From an uncultured Selenomonadales bacterium (GTDB taxonomy: Bacteria; Bacillota; Negativicutes; Selenomonadales; Selenomonadaceae): a stretch of DNA of 64,000 nt. The stretch's first letter is position 1, and each line of letters begins with the position of its first letter. The notes beneath the pieces are model-generated. The model searched no databases. It was not told where the DNA came from and saw only the letters and a program-made list of their open reading frames with translations. Positions 8,100-17,060 of the stretch are shown one piece after another. A program made the position numbers and the translations under genes. The DNA lies in contig CAMUZU010000002.1 of NCBI GenBank assembly GCA_947165295.1, positions 1-64,000 of the forward strand, read 5' to 3'.

Positions 8100-9440
8100 T
8101 TGCGCGTGGTCATTGTCGGCGCGGGCAAGCTCGGTTACACGATTGCGGAACTTTTGAGCGGCGAACAAATGGAAGTCGTCGTCATTGACCGCGACGAAAA
8201 TCAGCTTACCGCCGTGAAAAATTCTTTGGACGTGTTGACGATTGTCGCAAACGGTGCCAGCCCGATAACAATGGAAGATCCCGACGTCGGCGGCGCGGAC
8301 ATTTTTATTGCCGTCACTGCCGTCGACGAAGTCAACATGGTTGCCTGCATTTTGGCGAAGAAACACGGCGCACGTCACACAATCGCCCGAATCCGCGACA
8401 TGCAGTTTATCAGCGAAGCGAAAGATTACCTCAAGAAAAACTTCGACATTGACTTGATGCTAAATCCCGAAGTTATCGCCGCGCAGGAAATTTACCGCAT
8501 CTTGATGACGCCCGCCGCGCTCGACGTGGACGAATTCGCGGGCGGCAAGATTCGCCTGTTTGAAGTCAAAATCCGCCGCACGGACTCCGTCGCCGACATT
8601 CCGCTTAAAAAGCTCACGTTGCCCAAAGGCGTGCTTGCAGGTTTGATTTTCCGCGACAGACAAATGATTATCCCTCACGGCGACGACACGTTAAAGCAGC
8701 ACGACAACGTTTACTTCATTGGTCTCAGCGACGCGATTGAAAAGTTCAGCGCGAACTTTGCCGGCTCCGACGCCAAAAAACTTGCACGCGTGATGATTAT
8801 CGGCGCGGGACGAATCGGGCGCACGTTGGCAGTCAAGTTGACCGAGGCCGGCGTCAACGTCAAAGTCTTTGAAAAAGACCGCGCACGTTGCGAAGACATG
8901 GCGCAACTTTTGTCGGGCGACTCCATTGCCATTTACGGCGACGGCACGAACGTCGACTTGCTCGCGCAGGAAGGCGTTGCGTCGGCGGACGTGGTTGTCT
9001 GCCTGACCGAAGACGACAAACTCAATCTGATGATGGCTTTGCTTGCCAAACACATGGGCGCGAAAAAAACCGTCGTGCGCGTTTATCGGACGGAGTACGC
9101 GGACTTGATTGAAACCGTCGGCGTCGACGTCGTCATTTCGGCGCGTCTTTTGTCGGCGTCGGAAGTGCTTGCGTTCGTTCGTCGCGGCGGAGTGGTAAGC
9201 GTGTCGATGTTGGAAGGCGCACGAGCCGAGGCCGTCGAAGTCATCGTTCAAAGCGGCGCACGTGTCGCGGGCAAAAAGCTCATGGACGTCAAGCTGCCGA
9301 AGTCGTGTCTTGTCGGCGCGGTCGTTCGCAAAGGTCGGGCGGCAATTCCCAACGGTCACACTGTTTTGGAGCCGGGCGACAGGACGATTTTGTTTTGCCT
9401 GCGCGGTGCCGCCAAAGAAGTCATGACGTGGTTCAATTAG
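8100..9440 (+). CDS. trkA: Trk potassium uptake system regulatory subunit TrkA
   Basis: The product is 446 residues and consists of two tandem RCK units. Each unit has a Rossmann NAD(H)-binding start: VIVGAGKLGYTIAELL at the N-terminus and MIIGAGRIGRTLAVKL near residue 230, both with GxGxxG. Each is followed by a TrkA-C domain. TrkA sits on the cytoplasmic face of the TrkH/KtrB potassium channel and gates it in response to nucleotides. The start is TTG 8100, immediately after the stop of the radical SAM gene, with AAGGAGG at 8086-8092 inside the upstream gene, so the two are translationally coupled. No TrkH/KtrB gene lies in the window. Confidence 0.93.
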   Translation: MRVVIVGAGKLGYTIAELLSGEQMEVVVIDRDENQLTAVKNSLDVLTIVANGASPITMEDPDVGGADIFIAVTAVDEVNMVACILAKKHGARHTIARIRDMQFISEAKDYLKKNFDIDLMLNPEVIAAQEIYRILMTPAALDVDEFAGGKIRLFEVKIRRTDSVADIPLKKLTLPKGVLAGLIFRDRQMIIPHGDDTLKQHDNVYFIGLSDAIEKFSANFAGSDAKKLARVMIIGAGRIGRTLAVKLTEAGVNVKVFEKDRARCEDMAQLLSGDSIAIYGDGTNVDLLAQEGVASADVVVCLTEDDKLNLMMALLAKHMGAKKTVVRVYRTEYADLIETVGVDVVISARLLSASEVLAFVRRGGVVSVSMLEGARAEAVEVIVQSGARVAGKKLMDVKLPKSCLVGAVVRKGRAAIPNGHTVLEPGDRTILFCLRGAAKEVMTWFN

Positions 9441-9461
9441 CTGATAGGTGATAACCAACAC

Positions 9462-9490
9462 CCTGACACCTGACACCTAACACCTGACAC
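9462..9490. repeat. Heptanucleotide tandem repeat
   Basis: Four copies of CCTGACA (one as CCTAACA) lie head to tail between trkA and the DUF47 gene, ending about seven bases before the AAAGGAG ribosome binding site. A change of copy number would alter the leader length of the downstream gene. Confidence 0.75.
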
Positions 9491-9511
9491 CTTTACAAAG
9501 GAGTTTTGCAA

Positions 9512-10168
9512 ATGTTTAATTTCTCACGCAAGGACACCGAGTTTTTCGACCTGTTCACGGAAAACGCGAAGTTCTTTCACACGGGCGCGGTCATACTCGA
9601 CAGCGTCATTCGCGACCCGAACAAGGCTCTCGAACAAATCGAAGAGATTTTGGGACTCGAATCAGCCGCCGACGAAGTCAACGAAAAAATTATCGCCAAG
9701 CTCAACCTGAGTTTCATTACGCCGATCGACCGCGAAGACATTTACTTAATCGCCGGCGAACTCGATACGGGCGTCGACATGTTGCACGGCGCGCTCCAGC
9801 GGCTGATTATGTATCACGCGGGACATTGCACCAAACGCAGCCCCGACATGACAAAACTTGTCGTCGACTCGACCAACGAACTTGTCAAGTCATTCAAGCT
9901 TTTGTCCGAAGTCAAAAAAAATCAGCGCGAAATTCTCGACGCCGTTCACCGAATCTCCGACTACGAAAGCAAGGGCGACTTGATTTATCGCACGGAAATC
10001 GGCATTCTGTTTGAAGAGGCCGCCGAAGCCGCCAAGGAACACGGAGCCAGCCGCGCCGTCATTCACCTCATCAAGTGGAAAGACATTCTCGAAGACGTTG
10101 AAAACGCGCTTGACCACTGCAAACGAATCGGCGACAGAATTCGCGGCGTCGTCATGAAGTACGCGTAA
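9512..10168 (+). CDS. DUF47 (PhoU-like) family protein
   Basis: The product is 218 residues, all helical, opening MFNFSRKDTEFFDLFTENA as in DUF47/PhoU-divergent proteins. Acidic helix motifs such as ITPIDREDIYLIAGELD are the probable metal-binding pattern of this fold. Family members usually accompany Pit-type phosphate transporters as regulators or chaperones, but no pit gene is adjacent here. I chose ATG 9512 because AAAGGAG at 9497-9503 gives a good spacing; an in-frame TTG two codons earlier is too close to it. It follows trkA on the same strand and may be co-transcribed. Confidence 0.88.
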   Translation: MFNFSRKDTEFFDLFTENAKFFHTGAVILDSVIRDPNKALEQIEEILGLESAADEVNEKIIAKLNLSFITPIDREDIYLIAGELDTGVDMLHGALQRLIMYHAGHCTKRSPDMTKLVVDSTNELVKSFKLLSEVKKNQREILDAVHRISDYESKGDLIYRTEIGILFEEAAEAAKEHGASRAVIHLIKWKDILEDVENALDHCKRIGDRIRGVVMKYA

Positions 10169-10180
10169 CGAAAAGGTAAC

Positions 10181-10280
10181 CGGCCGACAGGACGTCGGCC
10201 GCTCCGCCTGCGCGTGATACAGGATGTATCACAGCAGGCGCGGCTTTCTTTGCTACTTTCTTTCGCCGCCGAAAGAAAGT
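10181..10280 (+). repeat. Three-hairpin intergenic repeat, copy C
   Basis: On the plus strand the hairpins are GGCCGACAGGACGTCGGCC (10182-10200), then CGCCTGC/GCAGGCG around GTGATAC-AGGAT-GTATCAC (10205-10240), then ACTTTCTTTCG/CGAAAGAAAGT (10255-10280). Here the element is oriented so that the GGA loops would be in the 3' untranslated region of the plus-strand operon that ends at 10168. Confidence 0.87.
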
Positions 10281-10325
10281 AGATTCACACGAACGAGTTC
10301 AACTTTGCGGGCTTGCCGCGACAAC

Positions 10326-10363
10326 AAAAAACCGCTCGACTTATCGGGCGGTAATTTTTTTTT
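10326..10363. terminator. Bidirectional intrinsic terminator
   Basis: A hairpin CCGCTCGA...TCGGGCGG is flanked by AAAAAA on the left and TAATTTTTTTT on the right. It can therefore end transcripts of the plus-strand DUF47 operon and of the minus-strand ATP-grasp gene, which converge here. Confidence 0.75.
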
Positions 10364-10369
10364 CGACGA

Positions 10370-11650
10370 TTAAACAAGTCGCGGTATCGGCGTCAACTTC
10401 GGCAACTTCAGCAAGTCGCCCAAATATTCGTCGGTGCCTTCGGACTTGTACGAAAAGTTTCCTGCGCCGGGCGTGAAGGTCATTTCGCCGAAATAAACTT
10501 CGCCGTCAATCTCGTAAAAGTCAACGCGCACGAACGAAAATCCTTCGGCAAGCACGGCGGCAAGTTTCTTCATCAGCTCAAAATTTTTCGGGCGCGGAAT
10601 ATTTTCGGGATGATCACTGCGCGGGTGGTCGCTCCGTTCAACAGTTGTCGGCGTCCAGTTCTCGTCAAAATAATTCAGTTTCAAGTTGCTTGAACGGTCA
10701 GTCAAATATTGACAGTAAACAATTTTTCCGTCGAAGCAAACAAATTTATAATCTATCAGGTCGGGCAAGTCGCCGTTCGCCATGAACTTTTCGGCAATGA
10801 TTTTGCGATTGATGGGCGAGTAATGCGGCTCAAGAATTCTTTGCGCGCCGTAATCGACGGCAAGCCACGCGTTGATTTTTTCGCGGGCACGTTCGCGGTC
10901 GAAGGTCTTCCTGTCGCGCACGATAATGTTCATGCTGCAACCGTGGTTGCACTTCAAAACGAATTGTTCGGGCAAGGCGTCGAAGTCAATCGCGTCGAAG
11001 TCGTCCCACACGCCCAGGAGCGGAATCAAATACTGCGCGCCGATTTTTTCCGTAACCCAACGGCGAACGAGATACTTGTCGGCAAGGCGGCTTTTAATCG
11101 GCGTCGCGTCGAAAAGTTTTATCCACTGCAGTTTTTCCGTGAACGTGCGCGGGTTGTTAAAGTCGAGCGGCCTGCCCGTGCGCTTTTGAAAGTCCTGCGC
11201 CAAAATCGTCGGGTAAAGTTTCGGCGACGTGTTTTTGATTCGCCGCTGATTTTGCAGTCGCCAAGCAATGAGATTGAAAAACTTCGCGTCGGCTTCGTTG
11301 CGTATGTGAAACTCCAGTCCGCAGAAGTAAATGACTTGCGTGCCGTCGGCCGTGCGTGCGCCGAAAGACTTCCAACCTGGCGCGGCGTCCCACAAAATAA
11401 TTTTTCGCGGCACGAGACCACGCTTGACGAAAAACTTTGCGGCGGCCTTGTCTTCGGCGGTGAAGATAATTCCGTCGACAAGTTTCAAGACGAACTGCGG
11501 CAGACTTTGCGGGCTTATGACTTCGAGACCTCGCACGGAAATTTTGTCGTCGCTTACAACGCCGAAAATTTCAAATTCGCGACAGGCGGCGTCCGAAAAA
11601 AATTTCTGCAGAGTGTTCGCCGTGCCGTGAACCAAAACTTTTCTTCGCAA
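10370..11650 (-). CDS. TupA-like ATP-grasp protein
   Basis: The product is 426 residues. Residues 1-110 form a Rossmann-like nucleotide-sugar/CoA-binding-type domain (RKVLVHGTANTLQKFF, VVSDDKI). The rest matches the TupA-like ATP-grasp fold seen in cell-surface polymer clusters: NPRTFTEKLQWIKLFD, DKYLVRRWV, FVLKCNHGCSMNIIV, DYKFVCFDGK and VRVDFYEIDGEVYFGEMTFTPGAG. The last motif carries the expected metal-binding acidic residues. ATP-grasp enzymes join a carboxylate to an amine or thiol using ATP; here the acceptor is probably a surface polysaccharide or teichuronopeptide (inference). I chose TTG 11650 because GGAGG (11659-11663 complement) precedes it by 8 bases. It lies downstream of gyrA, separated by repeat copy D. 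Confidence 0.82.
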   Translation of the reverse strand: MRRKVLVHGTANTLQKFFSDAACREFEIFGVVSDDKISVRGLEVISPQSLPQFVLKLVDGIIFTAEDKAAAKFFVKRGLVPRKIILWDAAPGWKSFGARTADGTQVIYFCGLEFHIRNEADAKFFNLIAWRLQNQRRIKNTSPKLYPTILAQDFQKRTGRPLDFNNPRTFTEKLQWIKLFDATPIKSRLADKYLVRRWVTEKIGAQYLIPLLGVWDDFDAIDFDALPEQFVLKCNHGCSMNIIVRDRKTFDRERAREKINAWLAVDYGAQRILEPHYSPINRKIIAEKFMANGDLPDLIDYKFVCFDGKIVYCQYLTDRSSNLKLNYFDENWTPTTVERSDHPRSDHPENIPRPKNFELMKKLAAVLAEGFSFVRVDFYEIDGEVYFGEMTFTPGAGNFSYKSEGTDEYLGDLLKLPKLTPIPRLV

Positions 11651-11699
11651 TAAAATCGCCTCCAAAATCTTCGTGCAACACAGCCGCAACGGAAAAAAC

Positions 11700-11800
11700 C
11701 GGCCGTCATGGATGACGGCCGCCGCCCGCAGTTGATACAGGATGTATCACCTGCGGGCTGTTTTCTTTTGCTTACTTTTCTTTTGCGCCAAAAGAAAAGT
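11700..11800 (+). repeat. Three-hairpin intergenic repeat, copy D
   Basis: On the plus strand the hairpins are GGCCGTCATGGATGACGGCC (11701-11720), then CCCGCA/TGCGGG around TGATAC-AGGAT-GTATCA (11725-11757), then ACTTTTCTTTTG/CAAAAGAAAAGT (11774-11800). Its outer and third stems match copy B rather than copies A, C and E. It lies between gyrA and the ATP-grasp gene, antisense to both. Confidence 0.87.
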
Positions 11801-11813
11801 AACAAGACCCGCG

Positions 11814-14255
11814 TTAATCGTTCTTGAGTGTGACGGTCGCAAGCGCGGCAACTTTGTCGTCGTCTTTGGTCTTCATGAGCATGACGCCTTGCGTGTTGCG
11901 GCTGATTGAGCTGATGTCGGCAATGGACGTGCGAATCACGAAACCTTCCGTCGTAATGAGCATTAACTCTTGGTCGGGCGTGACGACTTTAATGCCGACG
12001 ACTTCGCCGGTCTTTTCGGTGACTTTCATGTTAATCAAACCTTTGCCGCCGCGTCCCTGCGAGCGATATTCTTCGGTCGGCGTGCGCTTGCCCAAACCTT
12101 CGGCACTGACGGTCAAGACTTCGGCGCCTTTGCGAAGTTTGTCCATGCCGACAACGCGGTCGCCTTTCTTGAGCTTGATACCGCGAACGCCGCGAGCAGA
12201 GCGTCCCATTGAGCGAACTTCTTCTTCGGCGAAAGAAATTGCCATGCCGTGCGCCGTGCCGAGAATAACGTAGCGTTCGCCTTCGGTGAACTTGACGCCA
12301 ATCAATTCGTCGTCTTTGTCGAGCTTAATGGCAACCATGCCGCGTTTCATCATTGAGCTGAACTCCGACAGCTGAGTTTTCTTGACGATGCCTTTCTTCG
12401 TCGCCATGAACAGGTAACGCGTCGGGTCGAAGTCGCGGACTTTAATCAGCGCGGTAATCTTTTCGCCCGGTTCAAGCATGAGCAAGTTGCTGATGTGAAC
12501 GCCTTTGGCGGCGCGTCCCGATTCGGCAATCTGATACGCCTTGAGGTGGAAGACTTTGCCGCGGTTGGTGAAAAACAAAATCGTGTGGTGCGTCGTGGCA
12601 ATCAAAAGCTGTTCGACGAAATCTTCTTCCTTGGTGCCCATGCCCGTGACGCCGATACCGCCGCGCTTCTGCTTTTTGTACGTGGACAGGTCAATCCGCT
12701 TGACGTAGCCGGCGTGCGTGAGCGTGACGACAATGTCGTCGTCGTTAATCAAGTCTTCGGCTTCAAAGGCGGTCAACTCTTCGCGAACAATTTCCGTGCG
12801 GCGTTCGTCGCGGAACTTGTCTTTGACTTCGGTCAACTCGTCTTTGATAATCTGCAGAATCAAGTTTTCGTCGGCGAGCACGGCTTCAAACTTTTTAATT
12901 GCGGCAAGCACGTCGCGATATTCGGCGTCGAGTTTGTCGCGTTCAAGGCCGGTCAACTTCTGCAAGCGCAATTCCAAAATCGCCTGAGCCTGCGCGTCGC
13001 TGAAGTTGAACGTCGTCATGAGCGTTGACTTCGCGTCGGCGGCGGCGGAACTTTGACGGACGATTTTAATCACCGCGTCGAGATTTTTGACGGCGGTCGT
13101 CAAGCCTTCCAAAATGTGTGCGCGGGCTTTCGCTTTGGCAAGTTCAAACTTCGTGCGGCGCGTAATGACTTCTTCTTGATGTCGAATGTACCAACGAAGA
13201 ATTTCCGTCAAGTTCAAAAGTTGCGGCGCACCGTTGACAAGCGCAATCATGTTGACGCCGAAAGTGTCCTGCAGTTGCGTATGCTTGAACAGCTGATTCA
13301 AGATAATTTGCGGAGTCACGTCGCGGCGCAGGTCAATGGCAATTCTCATGCCTTCGCGATCGCTTTCGTCGCGCAGGTCGGTCACGCCTTCGATTGTCTT
13401 GTCGCGCACAAGGTCGGCAATCTTTTCGATAAGCCGCGCCTTGTTGACTTGATACGGCAATTCGGTGACGACGATTCGATTCTTGCCGTTGGGAAGTTTT
13501 TCGATTGACGTGCGCGCCCGCATTTTGATTGAGCCGCGTCCCGTGCGGTAAGCGTCGCGAATGCCTTCCGTGCCGATAATCAAGCCGGCGGTCGGGAAGT
13601 CGGGGCCGTGAACGAACTTCATCAAGTCGGCAACTTTCGCGTCGGGGTGGTCAATCAAGTGCAACGTCGCGTCAATGACTTCGCCGATGTTGTGCGGCGG
13701 AATGTTCGTCGCCATTGCCACGGCGATACCGCTCGCGCCGTTGACAAGAAGTTGCGGGAACTTCGCGGGCAACACGGCGGGCTCTTTGAGTGACTCGTCG
13801 TAGTTGGGCATGAAGTCGACGGTTTCTTTGTCGATGTCGCGCAACATAAGCTCGCTGATTTTCGACATGCGAACTTCGGTGTAACGCATTGCCGCGGCGG
13901 GGTCGCCGTCGACGGAGCCGAAGTTGCCGTGCCCGTCGGCAAGCGGATAACGCAACGAAAAATCCTGCGCCATGCGGACAATCGCGTCGTAAACGGAAGT
14001 GTCGCCGTGCGGGTGATACTTACCCAAAACTTCACCGACGATGCGCGCAGATTTTTTGTAAGGCTTGCCGCTGGTCATGCCGGCTTCCTGCATTGCGTAC
14101 AGAATGCGACGGTGAACGGGCTTCAAGCCGTCGCGGACGTCGGGCAGTGCGCGGGCGACGATAACCGACATTGCGTAATCTATATAAGAAAATTTCATCT
14201 CGTGTTCGAGATTGACGGGCACGATCTTGCCGTGACCAAAGTTGAGTTCTTCCAC
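11814..14255 (-). CDS. gyrA: DNA gyrase subunit A
   Basis: The product is 813 residues, full length. The breakage-reunion domain has the catalytic tyrosine at Y125 (AAMRYTE). The quinolone-determining region reads [10 protein letters not shown], with Thr86 at the E. coli Ser83 position and the acidic Asp90 at the Asp87 position. The C-terminal beta-pinwheel starts after the GyrA box variant QKRGGIG (about residue 533), and a second blade motif QGRGGKG lies near 730. GyrA with GyrB introduces negative supercoils using ATP. The start is GTG 14255 with GGGAGGT upstream. gyrB is not adjacent, so gyrA is unlinked from the replication-origin cluster here. Confidence 0.98.
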   Translation of the reverse strand: MEELNFGHGKIVPVNLEHEMKFSYIDYAMSVIVARALPDVRDGLKPVHRRILYAMQEAGMTSGKPYKKSARIVGEVLGKYHPHGDTSVYDAIVRMAQDFSLRYPLADGHGNFGSVDGDPAAAMRYTEVRMSKISELMLRDIDKETVDFMPNYDESLKEPAVLPAKFPQLLVNGASGIAVAMATNIPPHNIGEVIDATLHLIDHPDAKVADLMKFVHGPDFPTAGLIIGTEGIRDAYRTGRGSIKMRARTSIEKLPNGKNRIVVTELPYQVNKARLIEKIADLVRDKTIEGVTDLRDESDREGMRIAIDLRRDVTPQIILNQLFKHTQLQDTFGVNMIALVNGAPQLLNLTEILRWYIRHQEEVITRRTKFELAKAKARAHILEGLTTAVKNLDAVIKIVRQSSAAADAKSTLMTTFNFSDAQAQAILELRLQKLTGLERDKLDAEYRDVLAAIKKFEAVLADENLILQIIKDELTEVKDKFRDERRTEIVREELTAFEAEDLINDDDIVVTLTHAGYVKRIDLSTYKKQKRGGIGVTGMGTKEEDFVEQLLIATTHHTILFFTNRGKVFHLKAYQIAESGRAAKGVHISNLLMLEPGEKITALIKVRDFDPTRYLFMATKKGIVKKTQLSEFSSMMKRGMVAIKLDKDDELIGVKFTEGERYVILGTAHGMAISFAEEEVRSMGRSARGVRGIKLKKGDRVVGMDKLRKGAEVLTVSAEGLGKRTPTEEYRSQGRGGKGLINMKVTEKTGEVVGIKVVTPDQELMLITTEGFVIRTSIADISSISRNTQGVMLMKTKDDDKVAALATVTLKND

Positions 14256-14286
14256 AATCTGACCTCCCGAAAGATTTTTCGCGAAA

Positions 14287-14316
14287 AGTATATCACCCGC
14301 GCCGTCAAAAGTCCAA
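14287..14316 (-). promoter_or_regulatory. Promoter of gyrA
   Basis: On the minus strand, TTGGAC (14311-14316) and TATACT (14287-14292) are separated by 18 bases. They lie about 30 bases upstream of the gyrA GTG start. Confidence 0.6.
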
Positions 14317-14393
14317 CGCGCCTGAACTGCAATGCGTAACTAATAATGCGTAATGACAACGTTTCGGCGACGAGGCGGCTGAAGCAACTGTTC

Positions 14394-14434
14394 CCCCGCT
14401 TTTAAAGCGGGTCTTTCGCCGCCGAAAGAAAGTA
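14394..14434 (+). repeat. Partial or decayed copy of the three-hairpin repeat
   Basis: CCCGCTTTTAAAGCGGG (a hairpin) is followed by TCTTTCGCCGCCGAAAGAAAGTAAC. The latter is the 3' part of the third hairpin of copies C and E; the first two hairpins with GGA loops are missing. It lies upstream of gyrA, just beyond its promoter. Confidence 0.5.
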
Positions 14435-14454
14435 ACACAGTACACGCGACACGT

Positions 14455-14985
14455 TCAAAAAAACAGAAACACCAGCGAGCCGACGAACAACGCAATGCTG
14501 AACGCGTGCAGGCCGTTTTGGACGTTTTGGCTGTGCTTGCCGAAAAGCCCGCCGATTATCGGGCGCAACAAAAAAATCAGCAACGCCGTCGACAGGAAGA
14601 ACAGCGGCTTGTCTTCGGTGACGAGGCTGTAACCGAGCATGACGACGGAAATCAAAATGCCGCTTGCCTCCGCGTGCGAAATCTTGCGCTTGCCTTCGGG
14701 CTTGTCTTCGGCGTGCGAATCGTCGTCGATATCTTTGGTGAAGTGTTTGCTGTGGAAAGTCTTGCGTCGCGCATTGTCGGCGTCGGCGGGCGTGTCGGCT
14801 TGAATCGTCGGCTTATCGGTAACGGCGGACGTGTCGGCTTGAATCGTCGGCTTATCGTCAACGTCGGACGCGTCGGCAACTTTTGCGTCAACGTCGTCAC
14901 GAACGGGCGGCTTTTCGGCGTAAAGGTCGTCGTCGGTCAGGTCGGCAATGAACTTCTTGCTCGGCGGCTTTTTGTCGGAACTCAT
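14455..14985 (-). CDS. Small acidic membrane protein of unknown function
   Basis: The product is 176 residues. The first 100 or so are hydrophilic and Asp-rich, with a perfect 39-bp DNA duplication giving two copies of DKPTIQADT. The C-terminal 75 residues contain three hydrophobic segments (about 105-120, 125-147 and 157-176), and the protein ends in LFVGSLVFLFF. It has no signal peptide, so the acidic domain is probably cytoplasmic. ATG 14985 is supported by a GAGGGAG site. It is divergent from ispE, whose promoter is at 15047-15075. I do not recognise the family. Confidence 0.7.
   Translation of the reverse strand: MSSDKKPPSKKFIADLTDDDLYAEKPPVRDDVDAKVADASDVDDKPTIQADTSAVTDKPTIQADTPADADNARRKTFHSKHFTKDIDDDSHAEDKPEGKRKISHAEASGILISVVMLGYSLVTEDKPLFFLSTALLIFLLRPIIGGLFGKHSQNVQNGLHAFSIALFVGSLVFLFF
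14792..14869. repeat. 39-bp direct duplication inside the acidic membrane protein gene
   Basis: The units beginning GTGTCGGCTTGAATCGTCGG start at 14792 and 14831. They differ only near their ends and encode the repeated DKPTIQADT segment, in phase with the reading frame. Confidence 0.8.
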
Positions 14986-15046
14986 GCGGCTCCCTCCTTG
15001 ACGCGAAGAATTTTACACGAAAACATTTCGCTTGAAAAGGCGCGGC

Positions 15047-15075
15047 TTGCCAAAGGTTTTAAAGCGTGTTAAAAT
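15047..15075 (+). promoter_or_regulatory. Promoter of the ispE operon
   Basis: TTGCCA (15047-15052) and TAAAAT (15070-15075) are separated by 17 bases, and the ispE ATG follows 30 bases later. This is probably the start of a transcript running through gntR, the HicB-like gene and glmU. Confidence 0.72.
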
Positions 15076-15105
15076 TTCGCCGAAAATTTAAAGGTGGGTG
15101 ACGCA

Positions 15106-15969
15106 ATGCTCAGAGAACTTGCGCGAGCGAAAATCAATTTGACGCTGGACATCTCCGGCGTGCGCTCAGACGGCTATCACGAAGTCTCCATGATTATGCA
15201 GTCGATCGAACTTGCCGACGAACTTATCTTGAAGAAAATTCCGCACGGCATTTCGTTGGCAATGGACGCCACAAGAATCGACGGCGGCGAAAACATTCCC
15301 GCGGACGAACGTAATTTGGCGTGGCGCGCTGCTGTGGCTTTCTGCGAATTCTGCGGAAAGAATTTCGGCGTGGCAATCGAACTGCTCAAAAAAATTCCAA
15401 TGGCTGCGGGACTGGCGGGCGGCTCAACGGACGCGGCGGCCGTGATTCGCGGCATGAATCGCCTGTACGAAACGAATCTTTCGGAGGCGCAACTTTGCGA
15501 AATCGGCGCACGAGTCGGCTCGGACGTCCCGTTTTGCATTGTCGGCGGCACGTGCCTGGCTCAAGGTCGCGGAGAGATTTTGACGCGCTTGAATCCCATG
15601 AAGAATTTCAGCGTCGTTTTGGCGAAACCGCAGGGTGAAATTTCGACGGCGTGGTCGTACAAAACTTACGACGCACAGCCCGCCGAAAGTCACCCGCCCA
15701 ACGAAATAATTATCGAGCTTTTGAAGCACGGGCAATATTCTGCGGCGTTCAAATGCTTTGCCAACGTCTTGGAAAGCGTCGCGCTCAAGAAAATTCCCGC
15801 CATTGCCGAATACAAGAACAAGATGCTTGCCGCCGGTGCCCGTGTTGCTTTGATGAGCGGTTCGGGCGCGACGGTTTTTGCTTTGAGCGACGAGGCCGAC
15901 GTCGACAAAATTTCCGCAAGCATCGACGATTCGGCCGCACAGATTTTTGTTACGAAAATTTTCGGGTAA
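15106..15969 (+). CDS. ispE: 4-diphosphocytidyl-2-C-methyl-D-erythritol kinase
   Basis: The product is 287 residues, a GHMP kinase. The ATP-binding glycine motif PMAAGLAGGSTDAAA is near residues 95-109, the substrate-side opening AKINLTLDISGVRSDGYHEV is at the N-terminus, and the C-terminal GHMP motif MSGSGATVFAL is present. It phosphorylates CDP-methylerythritol in the MEP pathway of isoprenoid synthesis. I chose ATG 15106 over the upstream GTG 15094 because AAGGTGG lies right at the latter. Placement ahead of a regulator and glmU-prs matches the Firmicutes arrangement. Confidence 0.95.
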   Translation: MLRELARAKINLTLDISGVRSDGYHEVSMIMQSIELADELILKKIPHGISLAMDATRIDGGENIPADERNLAWRAAVAFCEFCGKNFGVAIELLKKIPMAAGLAGGSTDAAAVIRGMNRLYETNLSEAQLCEIGARVGSDVPFCIVGGTCLAQGRGEILTRLNPMKNFSVVLAKPQGEISTAWSYKTYDAQPAESHPPNEIIIELLKHGQYSAAFKCFANVLESVALKKIPAIAEYKNKMLAAGARVALMSGSGATVFALSDEADVDKISASIDDSAAQIFVTKIFG

Positions 15970-15981
15970 GGATGAATCACC

Positions 15982-16662
15982 ATGGGCAGACTTGAACCCA
16001 TTAAAATTGACAGCTATCAACCGTTGCGCGAAACCGTGTGCGAAACTCTGCGCGAAGCAATTCGCAACGGCACATTGGAACCCGGCGAACGGTTAATGGA
16101 AGTTCAGCTGGCAGAAGAACTCGGAATCAGCCGCACGCCCGTGCGTGAAGCCATTCGCAAGCTTGAACAGGAAGGCTACGTTATCATGATGCCTCGGCGC
16201 GGCACTTACGTTTCAAGCGTGTCCGTCAGCGACATCAAAGAGATTTTTGAAATTCGCTCGGCACTTGAATCACTGTCGACGGGTCTTGCGGCACGTCGCA
16301 TTGAGCCGGACGAACTTGAAAAACTTCGCGCACTGCTTGCCGAAATCGAAGGTCACATTCAAAATCGCGACATGGACAAAATCGTTGAAACGGACATTAA
16401 GTTTCACGGACTGCTTTACCGCGTCAGCCGCAACGAAAGGCTCGTGGCGATTATCGGTAACCTGAAAGAACAACTCGCCCGTTTCCGCACGCTGTCAATG
16501 TCGTATCCCGGCCGCCTGCAGGAGACTTTGGAAGAACATCGCGCAATGGTCGAAGCTATCGCCGCAGGTGACGTTGAGGCCGCACGCGACGCCGCAGATC
16601 GTCACATGGAACGCGCCGAAGAAACTTTGCTGAAGGCTCTTCGCAAGGACAAACGCAAATGA
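15982..16662 (+). CDS. GntR family transcriptional regulator (FCD subfamily)
   Basis: The product is 226 residues. The N-terminal winged helix shows the GntR signature: LREAIRNGTLEPGERLMEVQ, then LAEELGISRTPVREAIRKLE with the recognition helix, then a wing GYVIMMPRRGTYV. The C-terminal FCD ligand-binding domain follows, with the metal-binding pattern D..(F)H (DIKFHGLLYR), EEHRAMVEAI and DRHMERAEETL. Such proteins respond to small carboxylates. It follows ispE by 12 bases, in the place where Bacillus carries purR. Its target may be this operon, but no clear palindromic operator is seen at the ispE promoter. Confidence 0.92.
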   Translation: MGRLEPIKIDSYQPLRETVCETLREAIRNGTLEPGERLMEVQLAEELGISRTPVREAIRKLEQEGYVIMMPRRGTYVSSVSVSDIKEIFEIRSALESLSTGLAARRIEPDELEKLRALLAEIEGHIQNRDMDKIVETDIKFHGLLYRVSRNERLVAIIGNLKEQLARFRTLSMSYPGRLQETLEEHRAMVEAIAAGDVEAARDAADRHMERAEETLLKALRKDKRK

Positions 16663-16701
16663 AACATTCGGCACGTTCGCAACGAGGAGGTGCGATTTGA
16701 C

Positions 16702-17043
16702 ATGAAGTATGTTTATCCCGCCGTCTTCACGTGGTATGAGCCGGAACAAGTTTACATCGTCAAATTTCCCGACGCCGACAACTGGATTACCGACGGCTAC
16801 TCTTTGGGCGAGGCGATTGACTACGCGACCGACGTTTTGAATTTGATGCTCTCCGGTGCCGAAGAAAGCGGCGAACCAATTCCGAAGGCAAGCAAGCTCG
16901 AAGACATTAAAATCACCGACAAGAACAGTTTTGCGCAATACATTTACGCAGACACCGAACTCTACAGGGAGATGTTACAACTGAAGAAGATTCTTGACAT
17001 GAAGAAACGCAATAAGGCCAAACGGTTCCGAAAGACAGCTTGA
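16702..17043 (+). CDS. HicB-like protein without a HicA partner
   Basis: The product is 113 residues. The N-terminal 50 residues have the HicB partial RNase H-like fold (YPAVFTWYEPEQVYIVKFPD, then GYSLGEAIDYATDVLNLML). The C-terminal half is charged, ends in a basic helix (MKKRNKAKRFRK) and has no evident ribbon-helix-helix. HicB normally neutralises the RNase HicA, but no HicA-like gene is adjacent. Its place between the regulator and glmU is that of yabJ/spoVG in Bacillus. I chose ATG 16702 because GAGGAGG at 16684-16690 fits it and overlaps the alternative GTG 16690. A free-standing regulatory role is an inference. Confidence 0.8.
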   Translation: MKYVYPAVFTWYEPEQVYIVKFPDADNWITDGYSLGEAIDYATDVLNLMLSGAEESGEPIPKASKLEDIKITDKNSFAQYIYADTELYREMLQLKKILDMKKRNKAKRFRKTA

Positions 17044-17060
17044 CAAAGGAGGTCAACTCA

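Noticed and set aside
16702..17043. HicAB toxin-antitoxin module.
   Set aside because: No HicA-like small basic gene lies on either side; the neighbours are gntR and glmU.
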